From an uncultured Opitutales bacterium (GTDB lineage Bacteria; Verrucomicrobiota; Verrucomicrobiia; Opitutales; Intestinicryptomonadaceae): DNA of 52,472 nucleotides. Shown here in pieces: positions 33,464 to 41,998 of this stretch. The position numbers and the translations under genes are program-made. Positions within the stretch are counted from its first letter, which is position 1, and every line of letters starts with the position of its first letter. The notes under the pieces are model-generated. The model saw only the letters and a program-made list of their open reading frames with translations. It had not been told where the DNA came from and searched no databases. The DNA lies in NCBI GenBank assembly GCA_900547395.1, contig URGP01000017.1:1-52472 (forward strand), in the 5' to 3' direction.

Positions 33464-36400
33464 TTTTTGATTGATGGTAATACGTTTTTTAAAAAATTTA
33501 TTATCTCGGCAAGTCTTGCGGTTGAATTTGATTTCGTCAAGCGCGGAAAGTTTCCGTTTATTCTGACAAACTCTATCATTGCGGGGTTTGCGATGCGCAG
33601 TTTTAGTTTTGCGCCCTCTGTTTCGACTCTTGAAATGCCGTTTATTTCGGCATATATGCGGATTTTTGCGAGGTCGAAAAGTATTTGGACACTTTTGGGA
33701 ATTTTCCCGTAGCGGTCAAATATTTCCTTTTCGATGCGCCGTATTTCCTCTTCGCTTGCGCAAAGTTCGAGGCGGCGGTAGGCATCGACTCTCAGCTGCG
33801 CCTGCGGAATGTAGTCTTCGGGAATGTATGCGGGCAGAATTTCAGCCTTGTCTTTCATTATTTGGATTGCTTTCAGCTCCTCAAACATGTTTGAAGCTTT
33901 TTCGACGCCCGCGCTTTTTTTGCCTCCCTCTCCAAGTGAAATGAAATCGAGAGCGACTGTCGCCCTGATGCCCGACGCGCTCTTTTCGCCTTTTAGCCGT
34001 GCGATGCTTTGCTTTAAGAGCGAGCAATACATATCAAAGCCGACGCCCGCGATGTGTCCGCTTTGCTTTGCGCCCAAGATATTGCCGCAGCCCCTTAGCT
34101 GCAAGTCGCGCGTTGCAATTCTAAAACCCGCTCCGGGCTTGTTGTATTGGCGGATTGCGCTTAGCCGCTTGTGGGCTTTTTCGACAAGTTTTGCGTGGCG
34201 GTGCAAAAGCAGATAGGCGTAGGCTTTTCTCGTAAACCTGCCAACTCTTCCCCTTAGCTGGTAGAGCTGGGCAAGCCCGAATTTGTCCGCGCCCTCGATT
34301 ATTATCGTGTTGCAGTTTGGAATGTCCAAGCCCGATTCAATGATGGTTGTGCATACCAAAATGTCGAATTTCCCGTCCATGAAGTCTGACATCAGCTTTT
34401 CGAGCTCGCGCTCTTTCATTTGCCCGTGGCCTACGCCGATTTTGAGTTTCGGGAACATCTTGCGCAGTTTTTCGGCGGTTTCTTCGATTGTTTTTACGCG
34501 GTTATGCAGGTAGAAAATTTGACCCTCGCGCGCGATTTCCCTTTCTATGACGCTTTTTATCAAATCTTCGTCGTATTCTTTTACGAATGTCTCGACGGGG
34601 AAGCGGTTTTTTGGCGGGGTCTCCATCAAGCTTATGGTTTTTGCGCCCATCATTGCAAAGTAGAGGGTTCTGGGAATGGGGGTCGCGCTCATTGTAAGCA
34701 CGTCCACACCCTCGCGGATTTGCTTTATCTTCTCTTTGTGCTTTACGCCGAAGCGGTGTTCTTCGTCAATTATCAAAAGCCCCAAGTCCTTGAATTTTAC
34801 GTCGCTTGCAAGGAGGGCGTGGGTTCCCACTATTATGTCGATTTTGCCCGCCGCAAGCTGGGCTTTTATGCGCTCTGTGTCTTTGGGTTTGCGAAATCTT
34901 GAAAGCATTTCGACCACAATCGGGAAAGCCGCCATTCTTTCCTTAAAGGTTTTGAAGTGTTGCTGGCATAAAATCGTGGTGGGGCAGAGCAAAGCCGCCT
35001 GCTTCCCCGCAAGGGCGCATTTGAAAGCGGCGCGTATTGCAATTTCGGTTTTCCCGAAGCCGACGTCGGCGCAGACGAGCCTGTCCATAGGGGAGTCCGA
35101 CTGCATGTCGGCCTTTACTTCTTTTATTGTGCGCAGTTGGTCGGGCGTTTCTGTAAAGGGGAAAGAGTCTTCAAAGGCGTCCTGCCAGTCTCCGTCTTCG
35201 GGGAATGCGTAGCCTTTTGATATTTCGCGCTTCGACTGCAAGTCGAGAAGCTCCGCGGCGTAGTCGAGCGCGGCGGTTTCGGCGGCGGTTCTGACTTTTA
35301 TCCATGCGCGGGAATCGAGCTTGGAAAGCTTGGGCGTGCGCTTGTCAAGACCTATGTATCTGCTTATTAAATGCGACTTGTGAAGAGGGAGATATAGATG
35401 CGCGTTGTCTTCAAATTCAAGTTTCAGGACTTCCTGCTTTGCTCCGTTTGTCTCGATTTGCACGATGCCCTGGTAGCGGCAGATTCCGTGTGCGGCGTGA
35501 ACTATGTAGTCGCCTTCGCAAAGTTCAGAAAAATCCAAGAGGGCGTCAACTTCGGCGCGGCGCGACAGCATTTTGCGGCGCGGTGAAATGTTTGTTTTTA
35601 TGCGTCTTCCGAACATTTCAAGAGAGCCCGCGCACACTGCGCCTTTCGCGCCTTCGGGCATTCCTTCCCAGCCTAAAAATTTTTCGGAATTTTTAAAGTC
35701 CGCGACAAATCCCTCGCCGAAGAACGGTTTTATGAAAACGCAATTTTTCGGGAATTTTCCGCATTCTAAAAACATTTCTTTTATGCGCCTTTGCTCGCCG
35801 TCTCCCTCTGCTTCCATAAAGAGCGCATACCCGTTTTCGGACCACTTCAAAAGCTGTTTTATGAAATTTTTGCGAAGCTCGTTTTCGGACTTCATCCTGT
35901 CTTCGCCGACGCCTTCCGAAAGGGGCAGGGGGCGGTATTGCGATATGTCTTCCGTGGCGGTTTTTACGCTTTTTGCGCCTTTTAAAAATTCCGCGCGCTC
36001 CTCGAGAGATGAAATCCCGATTAAGGTGTCGTTTGCCCTTGAATCGAACACCATTTGGAAGTTTGCGGACGGATTTTCTATATTTTCGTAAACATTGAAC
36101 TGTTCGGGATATTCGAGTGCAAGCCGCGACGGCTCGATGAAAATCCACGAAACGGGGCTTTTGTTTAGAAAATCTATGGCAAGTTTTGTGCCGAGGCTTG
36201 TCGTGTAGGAGTCTATTTCAATTTCCCCGACTTCGCCGCCGTCGCTTAACTGCGTGTCGGGATCGTATGGGCGGATTGAGTCTATTTCGTCCCCGAAAAA
36301 ATCAATTCTAAACGGCGTGCGCGCGGCTATCGGATAGATGTCAACTATGCCGCCCCTCAGAGCGAACTGCCCGGGGCCTTCGCATAGGACTTCGTTATAG

Positions 36401-36831
36401 TAGCCGAAATCGACGAGGCGTTTGCGCAGGTTTTCCATTTCTATCACGGAGCCTTTTTTTAGTTCGAGGCGTTCGGCTTGGGCGGGAGTTTCCGACAAAA
36501 TGGCATCGGGGGTTGTGATTATTGCGGTATTCAGACCCGCTGCGGCGGCGTTGAGCGTGCCGACTCTCTCGCAGTAGGCGTCAAAGCTGTCGGGATCTTC
36601 GCGCGGCGGAAGTTTGGGCAAAATCCTAAGGTCGTCGGCGCAGTTTTCCATTTTTAAAAACGCCGACATTTTTGCGAAAAGCCTTTCGCACTCGCCAGAT
36701 GTCTCGCACAAAATTATTTTTACGCCTGCGGTGCGCGCGCAAATATTGGAAATTGCCGCCGCGAATGCGGATTGCGCCAAATTTGGGTAGAAAACAGCCT
36801 TTGCGTTTTTATGCGGTTTTACGCTTGTCAT
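33460..36831 (-). CDS. mfd: Transcription-repair coupling factor
   Basis: DNA translocase that removes RNA polymerase stalled at lesions and recruits UvrA. The 1123-residue protein has the Mfd order: UvrB-like N-terminal modules (GYYNEVLCEGPGQFALRGG about 143-161), the RNA polymerase-interacting CarD-like domain (GDYIVHAAHGICRYQGIV about 440-457), RecG-like helicase motifs (Walker A ADVGFGKTE about 588-596, DEEHRFG about 689, SATPIPRTL, LRGRVGR), and a C-terminal TRCF domain. The start at 36831 overlaps the rnc stop by 4 nt. Confidence 0.96.
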   Translation of the reverse strand: MTSVKPHKNAKAVFYPNLAQSAFAAAISNICARTAGVKIILCETSGECERLFAKMSAFLKMENCADDLRILPKLPPREDPDSFDAYCERVGTLNAAAAGLNTAIITTPDAILSETPAQAERLELKKGSVIEMENLRKRLVDFGYYNEVLCEGPGQFALRGGIVDIYPIAARTPFRIDFFGDEIDSIRPYDPDTQLSDGGEVGEIEIDSYTTSLGTKLAIDFLNKSPVSWIFIEPSRLALEYPEQFNVYENIENPSANFQMVFDSRANDTLIGISSLEERAEFLKGAKSVKTATEDISQYRPLPLSEGVGEDRMKSENELRKNFIKQLLKWSENGYALFMEAEGDGEQRRIKEMFLECGKFPKNCVFIKPFFGEGFVADFKNSEKFLGWEGMPEGAKGAVCAGSLEMFGRRIKTNISPRRKMLSRRAEVDALLDFSELCEGDYIVHAAHGICRYQGIVQIETNGAKQEVLKLEFEDNAHLYLPLHKSHLISRYIGLDKRTPKLSKLDSRAWIKVRTAAETAALDYAAELLDLQSKREISKGYAFPEDGDWQDAFEDSFPFTETPDQLRTIKEVKADMQSDSPMDRLVCADVGFGKTEIAIRAAFKCALAGKQAALLCPTTILCQQHFKTFKERMAAFPIVVEMLSRFRKPKDTERIKAQLAAGKIDIIVGTHALLASDVKFKDLGLLIIDEEHRFGVKHKEKIKQIREGVDVLTMSATPIPRTLYFAMMGAKTISLMETPPKNRFPVETFVKEYDEDLIKSVIEREIAREGQIFYLHNRVKTIEETAEKLRKMFPKLKIGVGHGQMKERELEKLMSDFMDGKFDILVCTTIIESGLDIPNCNTIIIEGADKFGLAQLYQLRGRVGRFTRKAYAYLLLHRHAKLVEKAHKRLSAIRQYNKPGAGFRIATRDLQLRGCGNILGAKQSGHIAGVGFDMYCSLLKQSIARLKGEKSASGIRATVALDFISLGEGGKKSAGVEKASNMFEELKAIQIMKDKAEILPAYIPEDYIPQAQLRVDAYRRLELCASEEEIRRIEKEIFDRYGKIPKSVQILFDLAKIRIYAEINGISRVETEGAKLKLRIANPAMIEFVRINGNFPRLTKSNSTARLAEIINFLKNVLPSIKK

Positions 36832-37598
36832 GCAAATTTTTCGAGCGCGATTTGCGCCGCTTTTGTTTCCGCCTCTTTTTTGGACGAGGCTATTGCCGAG
36901 CCGTAAACGGCGTCGTCAATCAAAACTTCCATTTCAAACTTTTTGTTGTGGTCGGGGCCCGTCTGGGAGGCGAGGCGGTATTTCACCGTCATAGACTTCT
37001 TTGCGGCAAGCTCTTGGAGCTTTCCTTTCGGGTTTTGCGTCGTGACCATTTCACCGACATCCAAAGTTTCCGCTTCGTACCATGATAGCACAATGCGCTT
37101 GGTCTGCTCAAAGCCCGCATCCAAATAAATTGCACCCACCACCGACTCAAAGGCGTCCTCTTTTGCCGATGATACTTCGCGCAGGTGCGCGAGCTTTTTG
37201 GGCAAAATCAAATTTTCGGGGATTGACAGGCTATCTGCAAGCTTAGCCAAGAACTTGCCGTGCGTCATGGCAATTCTTGCGCGGGTTAAATCGCCTTCCT
37301 GCTTGTCGTCCAAGTTGTGGTAAACCAAGTCGCTTATGATTGTCTGCAAAACGGCGTCTCCCAAAAATTCGAGCCTCTGGTTTGAGAGTATGCGCGAATG
37401 CGCCGAATTTACCGAGCTGGGGTGGGTCAGGGCGAGCTTTAAAAGCGACTTGTCGTTAAAGATGTAGCCTATGTTTTTTTCAAGAGACGAAAACTGCTCG
37501 ATTGCTTTTTGCGATAAAATCTTTTTGCGTTTTTTCAGCCCCTTGCGGACTGCGCGGCGTTTCATCAGCCCTTTTATGTAGCCTCTGAGCGTAATCAT
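36828..37598 (-). CDS. rnc: Ribonuclease III
   Basis: Cleaves double-stranded RNA in rRNA maturation and mRNA turnover. The RNase III signature QRLEFLGDAVL holds the catalytic acids, with EDAFESVVGAIYLDAGF as the second cluster; a double-stranded RNA-binding domain follows (PKGKLQELAAKK ... GSAIASSKKEAETKAAQIAL). At 256 residues it carries a ~35-residue very basic N-terminal extension (KGLMKRRAVRKGLKKRKK) before the usual start; the 4-nt overlap with parA favours the full-length frame. Confidence 0.94.
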   Translation of the reverse strand: MITLRGYIKGLMKRRAVRKGLKKRKKILSQKAIEQFSSLEKNIGYIFNDKSLLKLALTHPSSVNSAHSRILSNQRLEFLGDAVLQTIISDLVYHNLDDKQEGDLTRARIAMTHGKFLAKLADSLSIPENLILPKKLAHLREVSSAKEDAFESVVGAIYLDAGFEQTKRIVLSWYEAETLDVGEMVTTQNPKGKLQELAAKKSMTVKYRLASQTGPDHNKKFEMEVLIDDAVYGSAIASSKKEAETKAAQIALEKFA

Positions 37599-38377
37599 TT
37601 TTTTAGGGCGAAGCGGTTTATTATCTCCTTTGCAAGCTTGTCGTATGCAAAAGAGCCTTCGTTAAAGCGGGCGTGCTCGAAAATGGTTCTGCCGAAACTT
37701 GGGGCTTCCGCGAGCCTTACCGTGCGCGGAATCATCGTTTTAAACACATAGTCGCCAAGATGGGCGCGCACTTCGTTTACAACCTGCTTTGAAAGGTTTG
37801 TGCGCGAGTCGTACATGGTCATTACCACGCCGCCCAGCTGAAGGGAATCTGAAACACCCGCGTTTTGGAGCTGTTCGACAACCCCCAAAATCTGCCCCAA
37901 TCCTTCCATTGCCAAATATTCGCATTGAAGCGCAATCAAAAGATAGTCGGAGGCGGCGAGGGAGTTCATTGAAAGAAGCCCGAGCGACGGCGGGGCGTCG
38001 ATTATTATGGCGTCGTACTCTTCTGAATTTTTGAGCGGTTCAAGGCATTCCTTGAGCCTTAAAAGATAGTTTTCGCTGCCCGAAAGCTCGACTTCTATTG
38101 CGGAAATATCGACTTCTGACGGGATTATCGAAAGCCTGTCGCGCCCTGTTGGCAGAACTTTGTCGTTTGCGGAGCCTTCTCCGCACATGACTTTGTAAAG
38201 ACTCGCCCCCTGTTTTTTTTCTATGCCGAGCGCGCTTGTCGCGCTTGCCTGCTGGTCCATGTCAACAAGAAGAGTCCTGATTTTTCTGCGCGCGAGCGCG
38301 GCGGACAAGTTTACTGCCGTCGTGGTCTTGCCAACGCCGCCTTTTTGGTTTGCTATTGAAAATATTTTTGCGGGCAT
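37595..38377 (-). CDS. parA: ParA/Soj-family chromosome-partitioning ATPase
   Basis: Deviant Walker ATPase of the ParA family. Walker A' is NQKGGVGKTTTAVNLSAAL with the signature lysine, switch segments LVDMDQQASATSALG and IIDAPPSLGLLSMNSL follow, and MIPRTVRLAEAPSFGR is the typical C-terminal element. 260 residues, no N-terminal HTH, like chromosomal Soj. No parB or parS is seen next to it; rnc follows by 4-nt overlap. It may still act in chromosome segregation with a ParB encoded elsewhere. Confidence 0.9.
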   Translation of the reverse strand: MPAKIFSIANQKGGVGKTTTAVNLSAALARRKIRTLLVDMDQQASATSALGIEKKQGASLYKVMCGEGSANDKVLPTGRDRLSIIPSEVDISAIEVELSGSENYLLRLKECLEPLKNSEEYDAIIIDAPPSLGLLSMNSLAASDYLLIALQCEYLAMEGLGQILGVVEQLQNAGVSDSLQLGGVVMTMYDSRTNLSKQVVNEVRAHLGDYVFKTMIPRTVRLAEAPSFGRTIFEHARFNEGSFAYDKLAKEIINRFALKK

Positions 38378-38600
38378 AGTCTGCTTTATTTTAAGTTTGT
38401 CTTAATCTTTCAAGTAAAGATTGTATTTCCGCGTTTGTAAAATCTTTTATTAAAAAAAAGAGCTTTTCGCCGGACGGGTTGTTTCGATTTTTTATATAAC
38501 TTGACTTTTTGGCGAAATCGGGCAAATTTTTACGGTTAAAACATAAAAAACGCGGAAGTTTTGCGATTTTCCGCCCGAAAGGAATTTTTAGAAAGTCAGT

Positions 38601-39044
38601 ATGGCAAAGGTAGATTTGGAATTGGTAAAAATGGTGCTTCAGCGCGCTAAAATAGACACGCTTGACGTCGCCAAAATCATAGAGGATATCAATTTGGAGA
38701 CAAAGCTTGCGGAGGAGTCCAAAGGCGAAAAAGAGCCTCCCGTAAAAAAACAGTTTGTGTTCCTTTTGAGCGACCCTTACGGCAAGTTCAAGGGGGATAC
38801 CGACTTCACGGGGTGGGTTGTGCAAATTCCCGAAGACGACAATCCCGCAACCGCGCTTGAAAAGCTCCATCTCGGCGCGTACGACTTCAACCGTTCGGTG
38901 AAGGGCAGGCGTTATCCCGTGCGCACCATCGCCGAGGCCTGCGAGTTCGGTTCTGCAAAGATTTTCAAGGAGCAGAAAATTTGGATAAAGAGCAAGGAAC
39001 CCGTTTTGGTCGTTCCCACAAACAACAAAATTCCAACAGAGTAA
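38601..39044 (+). CDS. Conserved hypothetical protein
   Basis: 147-residue cytoplasmic protein that I do not recognise. The N-terminus is helical (AKVDLELVKMVLQRAKIDTL), followed by charged residues and a beta-rich segment (KKQFVFLLSDPYGKFKG, TGWVVQIPEDDNPATALEKL) and a basic C-terminal half. AGAAAG lies upstream of the ATG. Upstream (38378-38600) is an intergenic region with TTGACT at 38511-38516 as a possible -35 box and no other gene. It precedes def by 15 nt, so it may be co-expressed with N-terminal protein processing. Confidence 0.65.
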   Translation: MAKVDLELVKMVLQRAKIDTLDVAKIIEDINLETKLAEESKGEKEPPVKKQFVFLLSDPYGKFKGDTDFTGWVVQIPEDDNPATALEKLHLGAYDFNRSVKGRRYPVRTIAEACEFGSAKIFKEQKIWIKSKEPVLVVPTNNKIPTE

Positions 39045-39059
39045 ATTCAGGAAATTCTT

Positions 39060-39641
39060 ATGCAGATGCGCGTCACACAGTACGGAGAGCCTGTCTTGAA
39101 GCAGAAGGCGGAAGACATCGACATATTTAACGACGAGCTTGAAACGCTCGCAAGCGATATGTTTGAGACGATGTGCGAGGCAAACGGCATAGGGCTTGCC
39201 GCTCCGCAGGTCGGCATATCGAAAAGAATGTTTGTAATCGACATGCGTCGCAGAGTCGATACGGATAGCGAATGCAATTTCACTCTCGACGGGCGATATG
39301 TTCCTCTTGAGCTTGCAATGCCGCTTGTTGCCGTAAATCCCGAAGTTGAAAACGCGGGCATGTACGTTGAAACCGCTGAGGAAGGTTGCCTTTCTTTCCC
39401 CGGGATTTATGCTGAAGTAGAGCGTTTTTACAAGGTGAGGCTGACTTACAACGACTTGCGCGGATTGAGGCATGAAATCGTTTGCGACGGGCTTTTTGCG
39501 CGCTGCATCCAGCACGAAAACGACCATTTGGACGGCGTCACTTTTGTTGACAGACTCTCTTCCAAACAGCTTTTGAAAATATCGTCCAAGCTCAAAAAAA
39601 TAAAGCGTTCTTCGCGCGACTTCTTGAAGGGGCAGAAATGA
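39060..39641 (+). CDS. def: Peptide deformylase
   Basis: Removes the formyl group from new proteins. The three motifs are present: GIGLAAPQVG, EEGCLSFP with the metal-binding Cys, and QHENDHLDG with the metal histidines and catalytic Glu. 193 residues; a ~15-residue insert (RRVDTDSECNFTLDGRYVP) lies between motifs 1 and 2. Met1 or Met3 may be the start. Its stop overlaps the next gene by 4 nt. Confidence 0.95.
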   Translation: MQMRVTQYGEPVLKQKAEDIDIFNDELETLASDMFETMCEANGIGLAAPQVGISKRMFVIDMRRRVDTDSECNFTLDGRYVPLELAMPLVAVNPEVENAGMYVETAEEGCLSFPGIYAEVERFYKVRLTYNDLRGLRHEIVCDGLFARCIQHENDHLDGVTFVDRLSSKQLLKISSKLKKIKRSSRDFLKGQK

Positions 39642-40609
39642 GCGCGCCCGAAACCGAGCCGCAAGTGCGTCTTTACGTCCACCCCGAAGGCGCGGAGCCT
39701 GTCAGGGCAGACAAGGCTGTTTCCGCATTTTTTGCGGGGGAATTTTCGCGTTCGAGGCTCGAAGAAAGCTTTAAGGGCGGCAATGTGAAAATATCGGGCG
39801 AGGCAATTCCCAAAAAGCGGATATTGGAGGCGGGGGACGTTGTTGAAATTGTCCTTCCCGAAATTCCGCCCGCAGAGGTAAAACCCGTTGAAATTCCCGT
39901 TGAAATTTTGTATGAGGACGAAGATGTTGTTGTGGTGAACAAGCCAGCGGGAATGACAGTCCATCCCGGAAGCGGAACGGGAGAGGACACTTTGTGCCAT
40001 GCGATGATGCACCATTGCAAATCAAAACTCAGCATGGCGGGAGGCGCGATGCGCCCCGGCATTGTCCACAGGCTCGACAAGGAAACTTCTGGCGTCATGA
40101 TTATGGCTAAGACCGACAGGGCTTATTACAGCCTTGTCAAAATGTTTTCTGAGCGCGATATGGAAAAAACCTATGTCGCGCTTGTATGCGGTGTTCCGTC
40201 GGTTCGCACGGGGTCTATACAAAAGGCGATTGCAAGGCATCCCGACTTCCGCACCAAGATGTGCGTTTGCGACGATTTGTCGGGCAGGGACGCGCATACC
40301 GATTGGGAAATGCTCGAAAGCTTCGGAAGCGACGCGGCTCTTTTGAAATGCCGAATTTTTACTGGCAGGACGCATCAAATCCGCGTCCATCTCTCTTCAA
40401 TCGGATTTCCCATACTCGGAGATTACACTTACAATTTCCAAAAAAACAAAATGAAGAAAATCGAGCCTCCGCAAAGAGTGATGCTTCACGCCTATTCGCT
40501 TAAAATGGCGCATCCCGTAAATCCCGAAAAGCAGATTGATGTTTCAGCAAAGCCGCCGAGCGACTTCCTAAACCTCATAAAAGTTTTGAGGGAAACCGCC
40601 AACCTTTAA
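39638..40609 (+). CDS. RluA-family pseudouridine synthase (RluD-like)
   Basis: Makes pseudouridine in 23S rRNA or tRNA. An N-terminal S4 RNA-binding domain (VRADKAVSAFFAGEFSRSRL) is followed by the catalytic motif GIVHRLDKETSGVMIMAKT with Asp, and by GRTHQIRVHLSSIGFPILGD. 323 residues fits RluC/RluD types; the exact target cannot be assigned. ATGA overlap with def. Confidence 0.92.
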   Translation: MSAPETEPQVRLYVHPEGAEPVRADKAVSAFFAGEFSRSRLEESFKGGNVKISGEAIPKKRILEAGDVVEIVLPEIPPAEVKPVEIPVEILYEDEDVVVVNKPAGMTVHPGSGTGEDTLCHAMMHHCKSKLSMAGGAMRPGIVHRLDKETSGVMIMAKTDRAYYSLVKMFSERDMEKTYVALVCGVPSVRTGSIQKAIARHPDFRTKMCVCDDLSGRDAHTDWEMLESFGSDAALLKCRIFTGRTHQIRVHLSSIGFPILGDYTYNFQKNKMKKIEPPQRVMLHAYSLKMAHPVNPEKQIDVSAKPPSDFLNLIKVLRETANL

Positions 40610-40622
40610 AAAATCTAATAAC

Positions 40623-41894
40623 ATGGAAAACAAGACTCATATCGAAACGCTTGCCGTACAGGCGGGCTACGAACCAAAAAACGGCGAGCCGCGCGTATTG
40701 CCGATTTGCCAAAGCACGACTTTCAGATACACTTCATGCGAAGAGCTTGCAAAGCTGTTCGACCTTGACGAAAGCGGCTACTTTTACACACGGCTTGGAA
40801 ATCCGACAATCGACGCGCTTGAGCGCAAGTTTGCGGCTCTTGAAGGCGGAATAGGTGCGATTGCGTTTTCGAGCGGACAGGCGGCTTCGACGGCTCTTAT
40901 TTTTAATTTGTGCAATGCGGGCGACCACATCTTGAGCGCATCGACAATTTACGGAGGAACTTACAACTTGTTTGCGCACACCGTAAAAAAGCTCGGCGTC
41001 GAAGTTACTTTTGTTGACCCCAAGGCAAGCGCAGATGAAATACGTTCAAAAGTTCGCCCGAACACAAAATTTATTTTTGGCGAAACTTTGTCAAACCCGA
41101 GCGTCAAAGTTTTGGATTTTGAAAAGTTTGCGAATGTCGCAAGGGAATTTAACATTCCGTTTGCCGTTGACAATACTTTCCCGACACCCGCATTATGCAG
41201 ACCTTTTGACTTCGGGGCGAATTTGGTAATCCACAGTCTTTCAAAGTATGCAGACGGGCATGCCTCTGCAATGGGCGGAATTATCGTTGACAAGGGAGAC
41301 TTCAATTACGACAACCCTAAATTCCCCGATTTTTGCACGCCTGATGAAAGCTACCACGGCATGGTTTACGCCAAGAAGTTTGGCAAATTCGCGTTTTTGG
41401 TCAAGGCGCGCACGCACATAATGCGCGATACGGGCGCGATTTTGTCGCCGCAAAACGCGTTCTTGATAAACATGAATTTGGAGACGCTTCCGCTTCGCAT
41501 GGAGCGTCACAGCTCCAACGCCTTGAAGCTTGCCGAGTTTTTGGAAAACCACCCGAAAGTTTCGTGGGTCGAGTATCCTGGGCTTAAATCCTCTCCCGAA
41601 AAGCCTTATGCCGACAAATACTTAAAGGCTTGCAGCGGCGTTTTGACTTTCGGTCCGAAGGGCGGGGCGCATGAGGCGGAAAAGTTCATGAATTCCTTGA
41701 AGCTTGCGGCGCAAGTCATACACGTTGCGGATTCGCGCACGAGCGTTTTGCATCCCGCAAGCACAACGCACCGCCAGCTTTCGGAAGAAGCACAGAGAGA
41801 AACGGGCATTCTTCCGGAGTTAATCAGGGTTAGCGTCGGCATCGAGCATATAGACGACATTATTGCCGATTTCAAACAGGCTCTTGAAAAATAA
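40623..41894 (+). CDS. metY: O-acetylhomoserine sulfhydrylase-type PLP enzyme
   Basis: Cys/Met-metabolism PLP enzyme, most similar in layout to O-acetylhomoserine (thiol)lyase, which makes homocysteine directly from sulfide. Motifs: IETLAVQAGYEP, FSSGQAASTALIFN, SASTIYGGTYNLFAHTVKKL, AVDNTFPTPALCRPF and the PLP lysine in HSLSKYADGHASAMGG; the long insert and C-terminal VLHPASTTHRQLSEE fit the MetY group. 423 residues. It lies 13 nt after the RluA-family gene but its role links it to hom in the same window. A terminator follows. Confidence 0.88.
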   Translation: MENKTHIETLAVQAGYEPKNGEPRVLPICQSTTFRYTSCEELAKLFDLDESGYFYTRLGNPTIDALERKFAALEGGIGAIAFSSGQAASTALIFNLCNAGDHILSASTIYGGTYNLFAHTVKKLGVEVTFVDPKASADEIRSKVRPNTKFIFGETLSNPSVKVLDFEKFANVAREFNIPFAVDNTFPTPALCRPFDFGANLVIHSLSKYADGHASAMGGIIVDKGDFNYDNPKFPDFCTPDESYHGMVYAKKFGKFAFLVKARTHIMRDTGAILSPQNAFLINMNLETLPLRMERHSSNALKLAEFLENHPKVSWVEYPGLKSSPEKPYADKYLKACSGVLTFGPKGGAHEAEKFMNSLKLAAQVIHVADSRTSVLHPASTTHRQLSEEAQRETGILPELIRVSVGIEHIDDIIADFKQALEK

Positions 41895-41901
41895 ATTTGC
41901 A

Positions 41902-41932
41902 AAACTGCGGGCTTTCCGTCCGCAGTTTTTTT
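41902..41932 (+). terminator. Terminator after metY
   Basis: A perfect 9-bp stem AAACTGCGG (41902-41910) with CCGCAGTTT (41920-41928), followed by a T run. Confidence 0.88.
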
Positions 41933-41951
41933 GCGCCCGTTCGGATTTTTT

Positions 41952-41980
41952 TTGACAAAATATTTGCGCAGGTTCAATAT
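41952..41980 (+). promoter_or_regulatory. Putative pyrBC promoter
   Basis: A perfect TTGACA (41952-41957) is followed after 17 bp by CAATAT (41975-41980), a partial -10 match, 19 nt before the pyrB ATG. The leader is too short for an attenuator. Confidence 0.5.
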
Positions 41981-41998
41981 TCTTTAAAATAGCAGTAT

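Noticed and set aside
38391..39527. 378-residue minus-strand ORF
   Set aside because: It lies antisense to the conserved hypothetical at 38601 and to def, both of which have clear coding sense; its protein shows no family motif.
40610..40622. SAM riboswitch before metY
   Set aside because: Only 13 nt separate metY from the upstream gene.
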